Shown piece after piece: positions 33,041 through 41,956 of a stretch of 64,000 nucleotides of DNA (within the stretch, counting starts at the first letter, position 1; the number at the start of each line of letters is the position of its first letter). The notes below the pieces were generated by a model. It was not told the DNA's origin. It did no database searches and saw only the letters and a program-made list of their open reading frames with translations. Source of the stretch: Halomonas sp. CUBES01 (lineage in GTDB: Bacteria; Pseudomonadota; Gammaproteobacteria; Pseudomonadales; Halomonadaceae); the NCBI RefSeq assembly GCF_020991005.1, contig NZ_JAJLLW010000001.1, positions 124,001-188,000 on the forward strand, written 5' to 3'. The position numbers were made by a program, and so were the translations under genes.

Positions 33041-33913
33041 TCAGCAGCCTGAACGACGTTTGGCGCTCCAATCCGCTTCGGGTGGACGCACGCCGTGGTG
33101 GCCGCGATAGTCGGGCGGCGTCGGCGGCGACCAGCCCTCCAGAAGCTTGTCATCGGGCGCGTAAATCTCGATGCCGATAGGGTGGCAGGTGGCCAGTAGG
33201 TCGTCGTCGGTGGCGTCGCTGCCCCATAGATCCACCGAAAGATCGCCGCCCGGGCAGCAGGAAAGCGCACAGAGCAGGTCGATTTCGGCAAACAGCTCCA
33301 GATAGTCGCCTGCTTGTGCGGGGCAGGCTTTCATGAAGTACTGGTCCTGTTCGTTCAGGCCGGTGCACTGGAAGACGTTGAGCACGTCGTGGATATCGAA
33401 TTCGGTGAGACCGAACGGCGCCACGGCCCGGGTCAGGTTGGAGTGGCAGTGGAAGTCGAAATCCTCACCGGTCAGCAAATGGTTCACGTAGGGGTCGCAG
33501 CGCGTCCCTAGTAGATCGTGAACGCGCCCGCCGTCCTCGTCGATACCGTAGTGTTCGAGCGTGTCGGCGGTGATGGTGGCCATGGGGCGCAGATAGGGGA
33601 GGGTCGACCATAGGCGGTCGTGGACGCTGACGTGGGCGCGCTGCAGTTGGCGAGTGCGCGAGGCCCAGAAGCGCTCGCGAGGGTTGTGCAGCGACCAGAG
33701 GTTGAAATCGCCCACCTGAGGGCCCTGGCGGGTACAGATGCGCATCACGTGACCGGCGGGCACTTTCCAGGCGCGCGCGTCGCGAATCGGCACCTCCAGC
33801 TTCTCTACCAGCCTTCGCTGATCCGTGGCGTTGGCAATACGGTTGTAGAACGCCGGGTCAACGCTCAGGGGAGAGCCAGGTTTGGCGCGGTAGGCGGGGG
33901 CTGGGTTGGCCAT
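33041..33913 (-). CDS. DUF1989 urea-carboxylase-associated family protein
   Basis: The 290-residue protein matches proteins annotated as urea carboxylase-associated, with the cysteine-rich core GTRCDPYVNHLL, DFHCHSNLTRA, NVFQC and LCALSCCPGGDLS. No urea carboxylase or allophanate hydrolase gene is nearby, so this is a stand-alone member, perhaps an aminomethyltransferase-fold enzyme of C1 or nitrogen metabolism. The start at 33913 follows AAGGAG by nine bases. A longer in-frame stretch up to 34636 runs antisense-shifted through the next gene and is not coding. Confidence 0.78.
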   Translation of the reverse strand: MANPAPAYRAKPGSPLSVDPAFYNRIANATDQRRLVEKLEVPIRDARAWKVPAGHVMRICTRQGPQVGDFNLWSLHNPRERFWASRTRQLQRAHVSVHDRLWSTLPYLRPMATITADTLEHYGIDEDGGRVHDLLGTRCDPYVNHLLTGEDFDFHCHSNLTRAVAPFGLTEFDIHDVLNVFQCTGLNEQDQYFMKACPAQAGDYLELFAEIDLLCALSCCPGGDLSVDLWGSDATDDDLLATCHPIGIEIYAPDDKLLEGWSPPTPPDYRGHHGVRPPEADWSAKRRSGC

Positions 33914-33972
33914 GGTGAGTGACTCCTTGAAATGGCGATAAAGCGAGCACCGGGTGCTCAACGGCGGCGTCC

Positions 33973-34584
33973 CTACAGCGGTTCGCCACGATAGTAGTGC
34001 CACAGGAAAAGCGAGCCCACGCTGCGCCAGGGCGACCAGTGTTCGACCAGTTGGCGCGCCTGCTTGGGCGTGGGTTTGTCGTCCATGCCTTTCAAGCGAC
34101 CCAGCGCCACGCGCAGGGCGAGGTCGTCGGCGGGGAAGATGTCCGGGCGCTGCAGCGAAAACATCAGGTAGATCTCGGCGCTCCAGCGGCCGAAGCCGCG
34201 CAGCTGGGTGATGGCGGCAATCGCTTCGTCGTCGCTTAGCTGCTCGAGCCCATCGGCGCTGAACGTTCCGGCCAGTTCCGCCTCGGCCAGCCCCTTGGCG
34301 TATTCGATCTTGCGCCAGGAGAGCCCGGCATCGCGCAGCGCCTGCTCCTCCACGTCCATCACGGCCTGGGCATGCAGTTCGGGCAGCAGCGTGTTGACGC
34401 GGCCCATGATGGCGCGGGCGGCCTCGGTGGAAATCTGCTGGCTGACGATGGTAGCGAAAAACGTCGCAAAGCCCTGATCGCGCTGGCGTGGGGCAGGGGC
34501 GCCCACCAGTGGGTAAGCGCGGCCGATGTCCGGGTCGGCGCTGGCCAGTACCTGCATGGCCTCTTTGATGGTGTCGGGCGTCAT
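33973..34584 (-). CDS. DNA-3-methyladenine glycosylase (AlkA/HhH-GPD type)
   Basis: This 203-residue protein is a base-excision repair glycosylase. It shows the helix-hairpin-helix LRGFGRWSAEIYLMF and, just after it, the catalytic aspartate in FPADDLALRVALG. It lacks the N-terminal domain of E. coli AlkA and is the short bacterial form. It would remove alkylated purines such as 3-methyladenine. It lies 59 bases upstream of the DUF1989 gene on the same strand. Nothing in the surroundings suggests Ada-type control. Confidence 0.87.
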   Translation of the reverse strand: MTPDTIKEAMQVLASADPDIGRAYPLVGAPAPRQRDQGFATFFATIVSQQISTEAARAIMGRVNTLLPELHAQAVMDVEEQALRDAGLSWRKIEYAKGLAEAELAGTFSADGLEQLSDDEAIAAITQLRGFGRWSAEIYLMFSLQRPDIFPADDLALRVALGRLKGMDDKPTPKQARQLVEHWSPWRSVGSLFLWHYYRGEPL

Positions 34585-34792
34585 GGCAACCTCGCGCGGC
34601 TTGATTGTGCCGTATTGTGGACAGACTCGTCGTCAAAGCTCAAATCATGGTCGGGTGGTTGACTAACCATAGGCCATTTCTTCGCGCGCTAATTTTTTTG
34701 CCGCGTTATATTTATACTTTCGTCTAGTCCTGCGATCATTCCACTCTAAAGGCCGTTTTGTCAGCGGGTGCCGAGGTACCCGGGGGAGTGTT

Positions 34793-35995
34793 ATGCAGGC
34801 ATCGTCATCGGGGCTGGCGCGAAATCCGCGGCTGGCCGAATTTGTATTGGCGCTGGGTGGCTTTGGTATCGGCACCAGCGAGTTCGTGATCATGGGGCTG
34901 ATGAACCGCGTGGCGGGAGACCTGGCGGTCAGCGTGCCCCAGGTGGGCTACGCCATCAGCAGCTACGCGCTGGGCGTGGTGGTCGGCGCGCCGCTGATCT
35001 CAGCGCTGGCGGCCCGCGTCCCCAAGCGCGCGCTGCTGATCGCACTGATGCTGGTCTTTGCGCTGGGCAACATTGCCAGCGCCATGGCCCCCGGGTTCTG
35101 GTCGTTTGTGGGACTGCGGTTTATCGCCGGGCTGCCCCACGGTGCCTACTTTGGCGTGGCGGCGCTGGTCGCCGCCGGGGCGGTGCCGGTCGACCAGCGC
35201 GCGCGGGCCATTGCCCGCGTAATGATGGGCCTGACGGTGGCGATCCTGATCGGTGCGCCGCTGGGCACCTGGGCGGGCAATCTGTTCGGCTGGCAGGTAG
35301 CTTTCGGGGCAGTGGGGGGTATTGCGCTGTTCACCGCGTTGTTGATTCGCCTGTGGGTGCCGGTGCAGCCGTTCGATGCCCATGCGAGCCCGCTTCGCGA
35401 ACTCTCCGCGCTGGTCAAGCAGCGCGTATTGGTCACGGTGGCCATTGCGTGCATCGGCTGCGGCGGCATGTTCGCGATTTTCAGCTACGTGATGCCGACC
35501 CTGACGAATCAGGCGGGCATGAGCGAGGCGCTGGGTCCGCTGGTGCTGGTGATTTTCGGGCTGGGCTCGATTGCCGGCAACCTGGTTGGCGGCCGCGCGG
35601 CGGATAAAAACCTGATGCGGGCGATTCCTGCCACCCTGGTGTGGTGCGCGGTGATTCAGGGGCTTTTCTACTTTGCGGCCAACAATGTGTGGACCGGGCT
35701 GCTGTTCGTGGGGCTGGTGGGCTCCAGCATGGCGCTAGCCCCCGCGCTGCAGACCCGCCTGATGGACGTCGCCGAAGACGCCCAGACCATGGCGGCATCG
35801 CTTAACCATGCGGCGTTCAACGGCGCCAACGCATTGGGCGCATGGCTTGCCGGGCTTGTGATCAGCGCGGGTTTCAGCTGGTCGAGCACCGGTCTGGTGG
35901 GGACCGGGCTGGCGCTGTGCGGGCTGGTGCTGTTTGCCGTTGGCCGCTGGCTGGAAAAACGCTATCCGCCGACCCGGGTGGCGGTTGCGCATTAA
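34793..35995 (+). CDS. MFS efflux transporter (AraJ/PbuE-like DHA1 family)
   Basis: The 400-residue protein has twelve helices. It carries the DHA1 start FVLALGGFGIGTSEFVIMG and the motif RVPKRALLIALMLVFALGN, typical of AraJ, PbuE and chloramphenicol-exporter relatives. It probably exports sugars, nucleosides or drugs by proton antiport; the substrate cannot be read from sequence. A GGGGAG lies four bases upstream of the ATG. Its last codons overlap the extensin-like fragment on the opposite strand. Confidence 0.87.
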   Translation: MQASSSGLARNPRLAEFVLALGGFGIGTSEFVIMGLMNRVAGDLAVSVPQVGYAISSYALGVVVGAPLISALAARVPKRALLIALMLVFALGNIASAMAPGFWSFVGLRFIAGLPHGAYFGVAALVAAGAVPVDQRARAIARVMMGLTVAILIGAPLGTWAGNLFGWQVAFGAVGGIALFTALLIRLWVPVQPFDAHASPLRELSALVKQRVLVTVAIACIGCGGMFAIFSYVMPTLTNQAGMSEALGPLVLVIFGLGSIAGNLVGGRAADKNLMRAIPATLVWCAVIQGLFYFAANNVWTGLLFVGLVGSSMALAPALQTRLMDVAEDAQTMAASLNHAAFNGANALGAWLAGLVISAGFSWSSTGLVGTGLALCGLVLFAVGRWLEKRYPPTRVAVAH

Positions 35996-36144
35996 CGGCA
36001 GAGGCTGAAACCGCGCATGCCGAAGTGAAAATGGTCGGCGTGCGCGGCGTTGTAGTCGGGGCCCAGGGTGTTGCCGACGAAATCACAGGCGTCGCGGTCA
36101 GTGTCCAGCGCGATCAACGCCACTATCCATAGCGTGCTGCGCAT
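35992..36144 (-). pseudogene. C-terminal fragment of an extensin-like family protein
   Basis: A 50-codon frame on the minus strand ends with ACDFVGNTLGPDYNAAHADH followed by FHFGMRGFSLCR and a stop. This is the zinc-site C-terminus of bacterial extensin-like proteins, which are normally over 180 residues. Only this tail remains, fused to a short hydrophobic start (MRSTLWIVALIALD). It overlaps the stop of the MFS gene by four bases. I treat it as a truncated remnant; a functional mini-protein is not excluded. Confidence 0.6.
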
Positions 36145-36280
36145 GGTGACGCCCTGTTCTGCGAAACGCTACAGTCACAGCAGCGGGTATGCGATACTGC
36201 GTGCCTTTTCTACACGGCTCTGATTGAACGCGTTGTCGTCGCCAACGCTTGAGCCTACTTCGCCAACAAGGGAAGCGCGT

Positions 36281-36913
36281 ATGTCCCAAGGTACACTGTT
36301 TATCGTTTCTGCCCCCTCGGGGGCGGGTAAAACCAGCCTGGTACGCGAGCTGATCGAAAGCCTCGACGGTATTCAGGTATCGGTATCGCACACCACCCGC
36401 GCCCGGCGCGATGGTGAAGTCGATGGCGTGAACTACCACTTCACCGATACGGCGACCTTCGAGGCGATGATCGAACGCGGCGAGTTCTTTGAGTACGCCA
36501 AGGTGTTCGACAACTACTATGGCACCTCCCGGCAGGCGGCTCAAACGGTGCTGGATGCGGGCCAGGACGTGATCCTCGAGATTGACTGGCAGGGCGCGCG
36601 CCAGGTGCGCAAACAGATGCCCGAGGCGGTATCGATCTTCATCCTGCCGCCGTCGCGCAGCGAGCTTGAGCGGCGCCTGGCCAGCCGCGGCACCGACGAG
36701 CACGCCATCATTGCCCGGCGCATGCGCGACGCGATCAGCGAAATGTCGCACTATGACGAATACGACTACCTGGTGGTCAACGATGACTTCACCACTGCGC
36801 TGCGCGAACTTCAGTCGCTGGTCATCAGCCGTCGCCTAACGCGCCCGCTGATGAGCGAACGCCACGCGCCCTTGCTGGCAACGCTCTTGTCACAGGCGCC
36901 CGGCGTCGAGTAA
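36281..36913 (+). CDS. gmk: Guanylate kinase
   Basis: The 210-residue enzyme phosphorylates GMP to GDP with ATP. The P-loop APSGAGKTSLVRELI lies at residues 11-25, and the GMP-binding region VSHTTRARRDGEVDGVNYHF lies near 38-57. The ATG at 36281 is chosen because AAGGGAAG precedes it and the protein then begins MSQGTLFIVSAPSG as in other Gmk; an in-frame start 57 bases upstream is unsupported. It heads the conserved gmk-rpoZ-spoT block that ties GTP supply to the stringent response. Confidence 0.96.
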   Translation: MSQGTLFIVSAPSGAGKTSLVRELIESLDGIQVSVSHTTRARRDGEVDGVNYHFTDTATFEAMIERGEFFEYAKVFDNYYGTSRQAAQTVLDAGQDVILEIDWQGARQVRKQMPEAVSIFILPPSRSELERRLASRGTDEHAIIARRMRDAISEMSHYDEYDYLVVNDDFTTALRELQSLVISRRLTRPLMSERHAPLLATLLSQAPGVE

Positions 36914-36939
36914 TCTACAAGGTTCTACTACCCTCTTTA

Positions 36940-36980
36940 GCTGGATCGACCCGTTTGACCCCTTACGGACGCGATCCAGC
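36940..36980 (+). other. Stem-loop between gmk and rpoZ
   Basis: GCTGGATCG at 36940-36948 and CGATCCAGC at 36972-36980 are perfect nine-base complements flanking a 23-base loop, 23 bases before rpoZ. No U-run follows. It may be an attenuator, processing site or regulator target between the two genes. Confidence 0.5.
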
Positions 36981-37003
36981 GTCGTTATTACAGGAAGGCA
37001 CCC

Positions 37004-37264
37004 ATGGCTCGCGTCACCGTTGAAGACTGTCTTGAAAATGTGGAAAACCGTTTCAAGCTCGTGATGATCTCCACCCAGCGTGCCCGTCAGCTTGCGCGGG
37101 GCACCCGTGATTCCCAGCTGGCCTGGGAAAATGACAAGCCCACGGTCTTGGCGCTGCGTGAAATTGCAGCGGGTCTGGTCGATCACACGATACTGGACGA
37201 ACCGGTCGAAGCGCCCGTTCGCACGCGTCCGGCGATGGCTCCCAGCGCACAAATCGACGACTAG
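37004..37264 (+). CDS. rpoZ: RNA polymerase omega subunit
   Basis: The 86-residue protein begins [20 protein letters not shown] and contains RARQLARGT and [13 protein letters not shown], the full conserved omega core. Omega helps assemble the beta-prime subunit and forms part of a ppGpp site on RNA polymerase, which fits its place directly before spoT. A CAGGAAGG lies about eight bases upstream of the ATG. The gap to spoT is 28 bases. Confidence 0.96.
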   Translation: MARVTVEDCLENVENRFKLVMISTQRARQLARGTRDSQLAWENDKPTVLALREIAAGLVDHTILDEPVEAPVRTRPAMAPSAQIDD

Positions 37265-37292
37265 GATTCATGACCGATTAGAGGCGCGGTGA

Positions 37293-39422
37293 ATGTTTAC
37301 CATTGATGACCTGGCCGACCGACTCGGCGGCTATTTACCCCCCGACGAGATTCAACAGGTCAAACGCGCCTTTTACTACGCCGAACAGGCCCATGATGGT
37401 CAGCGGCGGCGCTCCGGCGAGCCTTACGTCACCCACCCGCTGGCGGTGGCCAACATCCTCGCCAACATGCACATGGATCATCAGAGCCTGATGGCCGCCA
37501 TGCTGCACGACGTGATCGAAGATACGGGGGTGTCGAAAAAAGCCCTGGGCGCGCAGTTCGGCGAGCCGGTGGCCGAGCTGGTCGACGGGGTTTCCAAGCT
37601 GACCCAGATCACCTTCGAGGATAAAGCCGTCGCCCAGGCGGAAAATTTCCAGAAGATGGTGCTGGCGATGTCCCGGGATATCCGCGTGATTATCGTCAAG
37701 CTTGCCGACCGGCTGCACAACATGCGTACCCTGGGCGCATTGCGCCCCGACAAAAAGCGCCGCATCGCCCGCGAAACCCTGGAAATCTATGCCCGCATTG
37801 CCGGACGGCTGGGGATCAACACCATCCGCGTCGAGCTCGAAGACCTTTCCTTTCAGGCGATTCATCCAATGCGCTCCGAGCGCATCAAGCGCGCCGTCTC
37901 CAACGCTCGGGGGCATCGGCGTAGCGCCATGCGCGAAGTCCAGGCCACGCTGCAGAAGAGCGTCGATGACGAGGCCCTGAGCGGCACGGTGGTCGGACGC
38001 CAGAAGCATCTACTGTCGATCTATCGCAAGATGCGCGACCAGCGCAAACCGTTCGCTGAAATCATGGACGTGTTCGGGTTTCGGATCATCACCGAGGACG
38101 TGGCCAGCTGTTATCGCATTTTAGGTGTGGTGCACAACCTTTATAAGCCGGTACCCGGACGCTTCAAGGACTACATCGCCATACCCAAGGCCAACGGGTA
38201 CCAGAGCCTGCACACCACGTTATTCGGCGCGCGGGGCATGCCCATCGAGGTGCAGATTCGCACTCGGGAAATGGAGGCCATGGCCAACAACGGTATTGCC
38301 GCCCATTGGCTCTACAAGGCCGGGCAAACCTCCCACCCTATTGCCGAAGGCAGCCATGCACGGGCGCGTGCCTGGGTCAAGGGGCTGCTCGAGATGCAGC
38401 GCCATGCCGGCGATTCGCTCGAGTTCATCGAACACGTCAAGAACGACCTGTTCCCCGACGATATCTACGTGTTCACGCCCAAGGGCGACATCATGGAGCT
38501 TCCCCAAGGGGCCACCGTGATTGATTTCGCCTACAGCGTGCACACCGATATCGGCAATAACTGCATCGCTTGCCGGATCGATCGCCATCTGGCGCCGCTT
38601 TCCTCCCGCCTGGAAAGCGGCCAGACCCTTGAAATCATCACCGCCCCCGGCGCGCGCCCCAACGTGGCGTGGCTGAATTTTGTCACCACGGCCAAGGCGC
38701 GCTCGGCTATCCGCCACGCGCTCAAGCACCAGCAGCACACCGAGGCGGTGATACTCGGGCGGCGGCTGTTGAACAAGGCCCTGGCGCCGTTCAATACCAG
38801 CCTCGAGGAGCTGGATCCGGCGGTGCTCAACCGTGCGTTCGAGCCGCTCGACGCGTCCTCGGAAGAGGAACTGCTAGAATCGCTGGGGCTTGGTACCCGC
38901 GTGGCTCACGTGGTGGCGCAACGCCTGATGGATGTGGCGGACGGGCATCCAGGCGAACGGGCCAGCGAGGAGGCAGGCCAGAAGTCGGTAGTGATCAGCG
39001 GCAGCGAGGGCATGGTGACGAATTTTGCCCGTTGCTGCCATCCGTTGCCTGGCGATGCCGTCGTCGGACATTTATCGGTCGGTAAAGGGCTGGTGGTGCA
39101 TCGGGCGGAATGCAAGAATCTGGTGGATAGAGACGATCCCGACAAGGTCTTTGCCCTGGAGTGGTCGGCGCATATCGACGAAGATTTCCCGGTGGCGCTG
39201 CGTATCGAAATCGAAAGCCGCCGCGGTCTGGTCGCCGAGCTCGCCGGACTGGTCACCGACGCTGACGCCAACATCGAGCGAATCGGTATCGAAGAGCGCG
39301 ACGCACGCCTGGCGACGGTGAACCTTACCCTGTCGGTAAAAGGCCGCGTTCACCTCGCCCGCATCATGAAACGCATCCGCAACCTGCCCAACGTCGGCAA
39401 AATAACCCGCATGGCAAATTAA
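37293..39422 (+). CDS. spoT: Bifunctional (p)ppGpp synthase/hydrolase SpoT
   Basis: The 709-residue protein has all four parts of a long RSH enzyme. The HD hydrolase comes first, with intact HDVIEDT near residue 72. The synthetase follows with RFKDYIAIPKANGYQSLHTT near 290, then the TGS domain (VFTPKGDIMELPQGATVIDF near 394) and the C-terminal ACT domain. The hydrolase motif is intact, as in SpoT and unlike RelA. It sets ppGpp levels during carbon, phosphate or fatty acid stress. It follows rpoZ by 28 bases and is probably co-transcribed with gmk and rpoZ. Confidence 0.96.
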   Translation: MFTIDDLADRLGGYLPPDEIQQVKRAFYYAEQAHDGQRRRSGEPYVTHPLAVANILANMHMDHQSLMAAMLHDVIEDTGVSKKALGAQFGEPVAELVDGVSKLTQITFEDKAVAQAENFQKMVLAMSRDIRVIIVKLADRLHNMRTLGALRPDKKRRIARETLEIYARIAGRLGINTIRVELEDLSFQAIHPMRSERIKRAVSNARGHRRSAMREVQATLQKSVDDEALSGTVVGRQKHLLSIYRKMRDQRKPFAEIMDVFGFRIITEDVASCYRILGVVHNLYKPVPGRFKDYIAIPKANGYQSLHTTLFGARGMPIEVQIRTREMEAMANNGIAAHWLYKAGQTSHPIAEGSHARARAWVKGLLEMQRHAGDSLEFIEHVKNDLFPDDIYVFTPKGDIMELPQGATVIDFAYSVHTDIGNNCIACRIDRHLAPLSSRLESGQTLEIITAPGARPNVAWLNFVTTAKARSAIRHALKHQQHTEAVILGRRLLNKALAPFNTSLEELDPAVLNRAFEPLDASSEEELLESLGLGTRVAHVVAQRLMDVADGHPGERASEEAGQKSVVISGSEGMVTNFARCCHPLPGDAVVGHLSVGKGLVVHRAECKNLVDRDDPDKVFALEWSAHIDEDFPVALRIEIESRRGLVAELAGLVTDADANIERIGIEERDARLATVNLTLSVKGRVHLARIMKRIRNLPNVGKITRMAN

Positions 39423-39441
39423 GCGCCCACCATGGCGTTAC

Positions 39442-39458
39442 GCCAGCCATTGGCTGGC
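39442..39458 (+). other. Stem-loop between spoT and ridA
   Basis: GCCAGCC and GGCTGGC form a seven-base-pair stem with a three-base loop, 20 bases after the spoT stop. There is no U-run, so termination would be partial at best. Confidence 0.45.
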
Positions 39459-39522
39459 CAGCGTCAGCTATGGCAGCGGCCAAGCTAATCAACGTTGAGT
39501 GCATCAAGGAGCAAGAAAGCCA

Positions 39523-39912
39523 ATGAGCAACAAAGCTGTGATCAATACCGACAAGGCGCCGGCCGCCATCGGGCCTTATTCGCAGGCCGTCAAGGCCGGC
39601 AATACCGTCTACCTGTCGGGCCAGATCCCTCTCGACCCGGCGACCATGGAGATCGTCTCTGATGATTTCGAGGCTCAGGCCCGGCAGGTATTCACCAACC
39701 TGCAGGCGGTGTGCGAAGAAGCCGCGGGCAGCCTTGGCGATATCGTCAAGCTCAACCTCTACCTGGTCGACCTGGATAACTTCGCGATCGTGAACAAGGT
39801 CATGGAAGAGTACTTCTCATCGCCGTTTCCGGCCCGCGCGGCAGTAGGCGTGAAAGCGCTGCCCAAGGGCAGTCAGGTGGAAGCCGAAGCCGTCATGGTG
39901 ATTGGCGACTGA
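39523..39912 (+). CDS. ridA: RidA family 2-iminobutanoate/2-iminopropanoate deaminase
   Basis: The 129-residue protein is a standard Rid[19 protein letters not shown] near the start, [11 protein letters not shown], and the C-terminal [22 protein letters not shown] with the catalytic arginine. It hydrolyses reactive enamine/imine products of PLP enzymes to keto acids and ammonia. The ATG at 39523 follows AAGGAG; an in-frame GTG 24 bases earlier precedes that site. The spoT-ridA order is conserved in many gammaproteobacteria. Confidence 0.94.
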   Translation: MSNKAVINTDKAPAAIGPYSQAVKAGNTVYLSGQIPLDPATMEIVSDDFEAQARQVFTNLQAVCEEAAGSLGDIVKLNLYLVDLDNFAIVNKVMEEYFSSPFPARAAVGVKALPKGSQVEAEAVMVIGD

Positions 39913-39920
39913 CGTCACTA

Positions 39921-39955
39921 CCGCCATGGGCGAGCCGGACGCTCGCTCATGGCGG
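39921..39955. terminator. Bidirectional terminator between ridA and the epimerase-like gene
   Basis: Arms CCGCCATG and GCGAGC pair with GCTCGC and CATGGCGG, separated by a single mismatch, to give a 14-pair stem with a five-base loop. It fills the 50-base gap between two converging genes. U-runs are weak on both strands, but the stability and position support a shared terminator. Confidence 0.7.
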
Positions 39956-39962
39956 GGATAGG

Positions 39963-40844
39963 TTATGCTTTCTGCACCTGCCAGAAGCCGCCTTCTTTCA
40001 ACACCTGAGCGTAGCCCTCACGAAAGGTGGGATAGCGGAACTGGTAGCCGGTTCCGAGGAGGCGGCGATTATCGCAGCGTTTGCTGGTACGCCGGCGCAG
40101 TGGCGACTGCATGGTTTCGGTGGACTCGACCTTTAACTGCTGGGCGATCCAGGCCATCACGTTATGCAGGGTGACCGGCTCGCAATCGCTACCCAGGTAA
40201 AGGTCGTCCAGGGGCTGGCCGTTTTCCTGGCAGTGGATCAGGTGGGCCAGAATGCCGGTGCAGTCATCGCGGTGAATGCGGTTGGAGTAGATTACCGGGG
40301 TCACCGTGGCTAGCCGTCCTTCGGCGACCTGATGAATCAGCCGGTCGCGGCCGGGGCCGTAAATGCCCGAAAAACGCACCACGGTGCCGGGAATCGGATG
40401 GTTGATCAGCGCCTGCTCGGCTTCGCACATCAGCGTGCCGGAGAAGCTGGTCGGCTCCGTGGGGCTTTCCTCGTTGACCACTTCGCCTTCCTGCTGGCCG
40501 TAAACGCTGGTCGAGGATACAAAGAAAACCCGGCGCGGCGGGGTGGCGTGCTGCTCCAGAACGCCCAGTACCCGCTTCATGCCGTCCGGATAGGCGCTTT
40601 GGTAGGCGCTTTCCTCAAAGTGGTCCGCGCTGACCGTGTAGATGACGTAGTCCGCTTCGGGGAGCGCGCTTGCGCAAGCCCCCTCCAGCGCGTCCAGATC
40701 CAGGGCCAGGGGCTCGATGCCGGTGTCCTGCAGCGCGTCGACGTGGCGGCGAACGCCAATTACGCGATGCCCCTCGCCCAGCAGTTCTCGGCCTAGCGTC
40801 ATGCCGATATCGCCGCAGCCGATAATCAGTACGGTTAGCGTCAC
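39963..40844 (-). CDS. NAD(P)-dependent epimerase/reductase-like protein (YeeZ type)
   Basis: The 293-residue Rossmann protein begins MTLTVLIIGCGDIGMTLGRE. It has FFVSSTSVYGQQEGEVVNEE and VVRFSGIYGPGRDRLI, the active-site region of extended SDRs, but its shorter C-terminus matches the YeeZ group of unknown function. The canonical YxxxK lysine is not obvious, so catalysis is uncertain. It is convergent with ridA and divergent from oxyR. Confidence 0.82.
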   Translation of the reverse strand: MTLTVLIIGCGDIGMTLGRELLGEGHRVIGVRRHVDALQDTGIEPLALDLDALEGACASALPEADYVIYTVSADHFEESAYQSAYPDGMKRVLGVLEQHATPPRRVFFVSSTSVYGQQEGEVVNEESPTEPTSFSGTLMCEAEQALINHPIPGTVVRFSGIYGPGRDRLIHQVAEGRLATVTPVIYSNRIHRDDCTGILAHLIHCQENGQPLDDLYLGSDCEPVTLHNVMAWIAQQLKVESTETMQSPLRRRTSKRCDNRRLLGTGYQFRYPTFREGYAQVLKEGGFWQVQKA

Positions 40845-41026
40845 CTTGCTTACTCCTATTGATAAATAATCCCTATTAGATACAAAGTCCCTGATCTACA
40901 ATTCCTTTATAGAGAAGCTATCGCAGAGACGATACCGTCAGCAGGGTTTGCCTGTCCTTTTCCTTCCCGCTTATTGTCACGCGAGTGAGTCACAAGCTGC
41001 TACGAGAGGATGCCACCGGCACCACC

Positions 41027-41956
41027 ATGACTTTAACAGAACTTCGCTACATCGTAACCCTTGCCCAAGAACGCCACTTTGGTCGCGCTGCTGAGCGCTG
41101 CCACGTTTCCCAGCCCACGCTGTCGGTGGCCGTCAAAAAGCTGGAGGACGAGCTTGAAACGCCGCTGTTCGAGCGTTCCAAGGCAACGGTTCAGGTCACG
41201 CCACTAGGCGAGAAGATCATTGCCCAGGCCCAGCGCGTGCTGGAGCAGAGCAGCCTGATCTTTGACATGGCAAGCGCCGGGAAAGACCAGTTGGCCAACC
41301 CGCTGCGCATCGGTGCTATCTACACTATTGGCCCCTATCTGTTTCCACACCTGATCCCTGAGCTGGCTAAGGCCGCACCGCAGATGCCGCTGTATATCGA
41401 GGAGGGGTTGACCGGCGCGCTGCGCACCAAGCTGCGCAGCGGCGAGTTGGACGTGATTATCGTGGCCCTGCCGTTCACCGAAACCGACGTCGTCACCAAG
41501 CCGATCTACGATGAATCCTTCGAAGTCCTGATGCCCGCCAAGCACCGCTGGGAGTCACGCGAGGCCATCCATAAAGAAGAGCTACTGGAAGAGCGATTGC
41601 TGCTGCTGGGCGAGGGACATTGCTTCCGCGACCAGCTGCTGGAAGCCTGCCCGGCGATCACGCAAAAGCTCAACAATCCCAATAACACCCTCATTGCCGA
41701 AGGCGGCTCGCTGGAGACGATTCGCCATATGGTAGCCTCGAAACTGGGCATCACCGTGCTGCCCCAGTCGGCGCTGGGCACCGACCAGTACGAAAACGCC
41801 ATGCTGATCAGCCGTCCGTTCGTGTCGCCTGCACCATCGCGCACGGTCGCCATCGCCTGGCGAGCCAGCTTTCCACGTCCGAAAGCCATCGATGTGCTGG
41901 TCAATGCGATCAATCAGTGCCACCGTCCCACCCAGGCGGCGACTGCTGTTTCATGA
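41027..41956 (+). CDS. oxyR: Hydrogen peroxide-sensing regulator OxyR
   Basis: This 309-residue LysR-type regulator begins MTLTELRYIVTLAQERHFGR. It has the two redox cysteines in GHCFRDQLLEAC, spaced as in E. coli OxyR (Cys199/Cys208). Peroxide forms the disulfide, and the protein then activates catalase and peroxiredoxin genes. I start at 41027, where the sequence aligns with OxyR; the frame continues upstream to 40985 without homology. The 182-base leader carries CTATT...ATA-like repeats at 40856-40882 that may be autoregulatory sites, but the match is loose. Its stop overlaps the recG start (ATGA). Confidence 0.94.
   Translation: MTLTELRYIVTLAQERHFGRAAERCHVSQPTLSVAVKKLEDELETPLFERSKATVQVTPLGEKIIAQAQRVLEQSSLIFDMASAGKDQLANPLRIGAIYTIGPYLFPHLIPELAKAAPQMPLYIEEGLTGALRTKLRSGELDVIIVALPFTETDVVTKPIYDESFEVLMPAKHRWESREAIHKEELLEERLLLLGEGHCFRDQLLEACPAITQKLNNPNNTLIAEGGSLETIRHMVASKLGITVLPQSALGTDQYENAMLISRPFVSPAPSRTVAIAWRASFPRPKAIDVLVNAINQCHRPTQAATAVS

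Noticed and set aside
33914..34636. N-terminal extension of the DUF1989 frame to a 531-residue protein
   Set aside because: The extra part overlaps the AlkA-type glycosylase gene in another frame, has low-complexity Arg/His/Gly composition and no family similarity, and a good ribosome site marks the start at 33913.
34663..34893. A 76-codon minus-strand frame at the start of the MFS gene
   Set aside because: It overlaps the MFS N-terminus, has no similarity I recognise and no ribosome site.
40856..40921. A canonical OxyR autoregulatory site upstream of oxyR
   Set aside because: ATAG/CTAT elements are present, but their spacing does not match the four-element OxyR pattern, so I only mention it in the oxyR entry.
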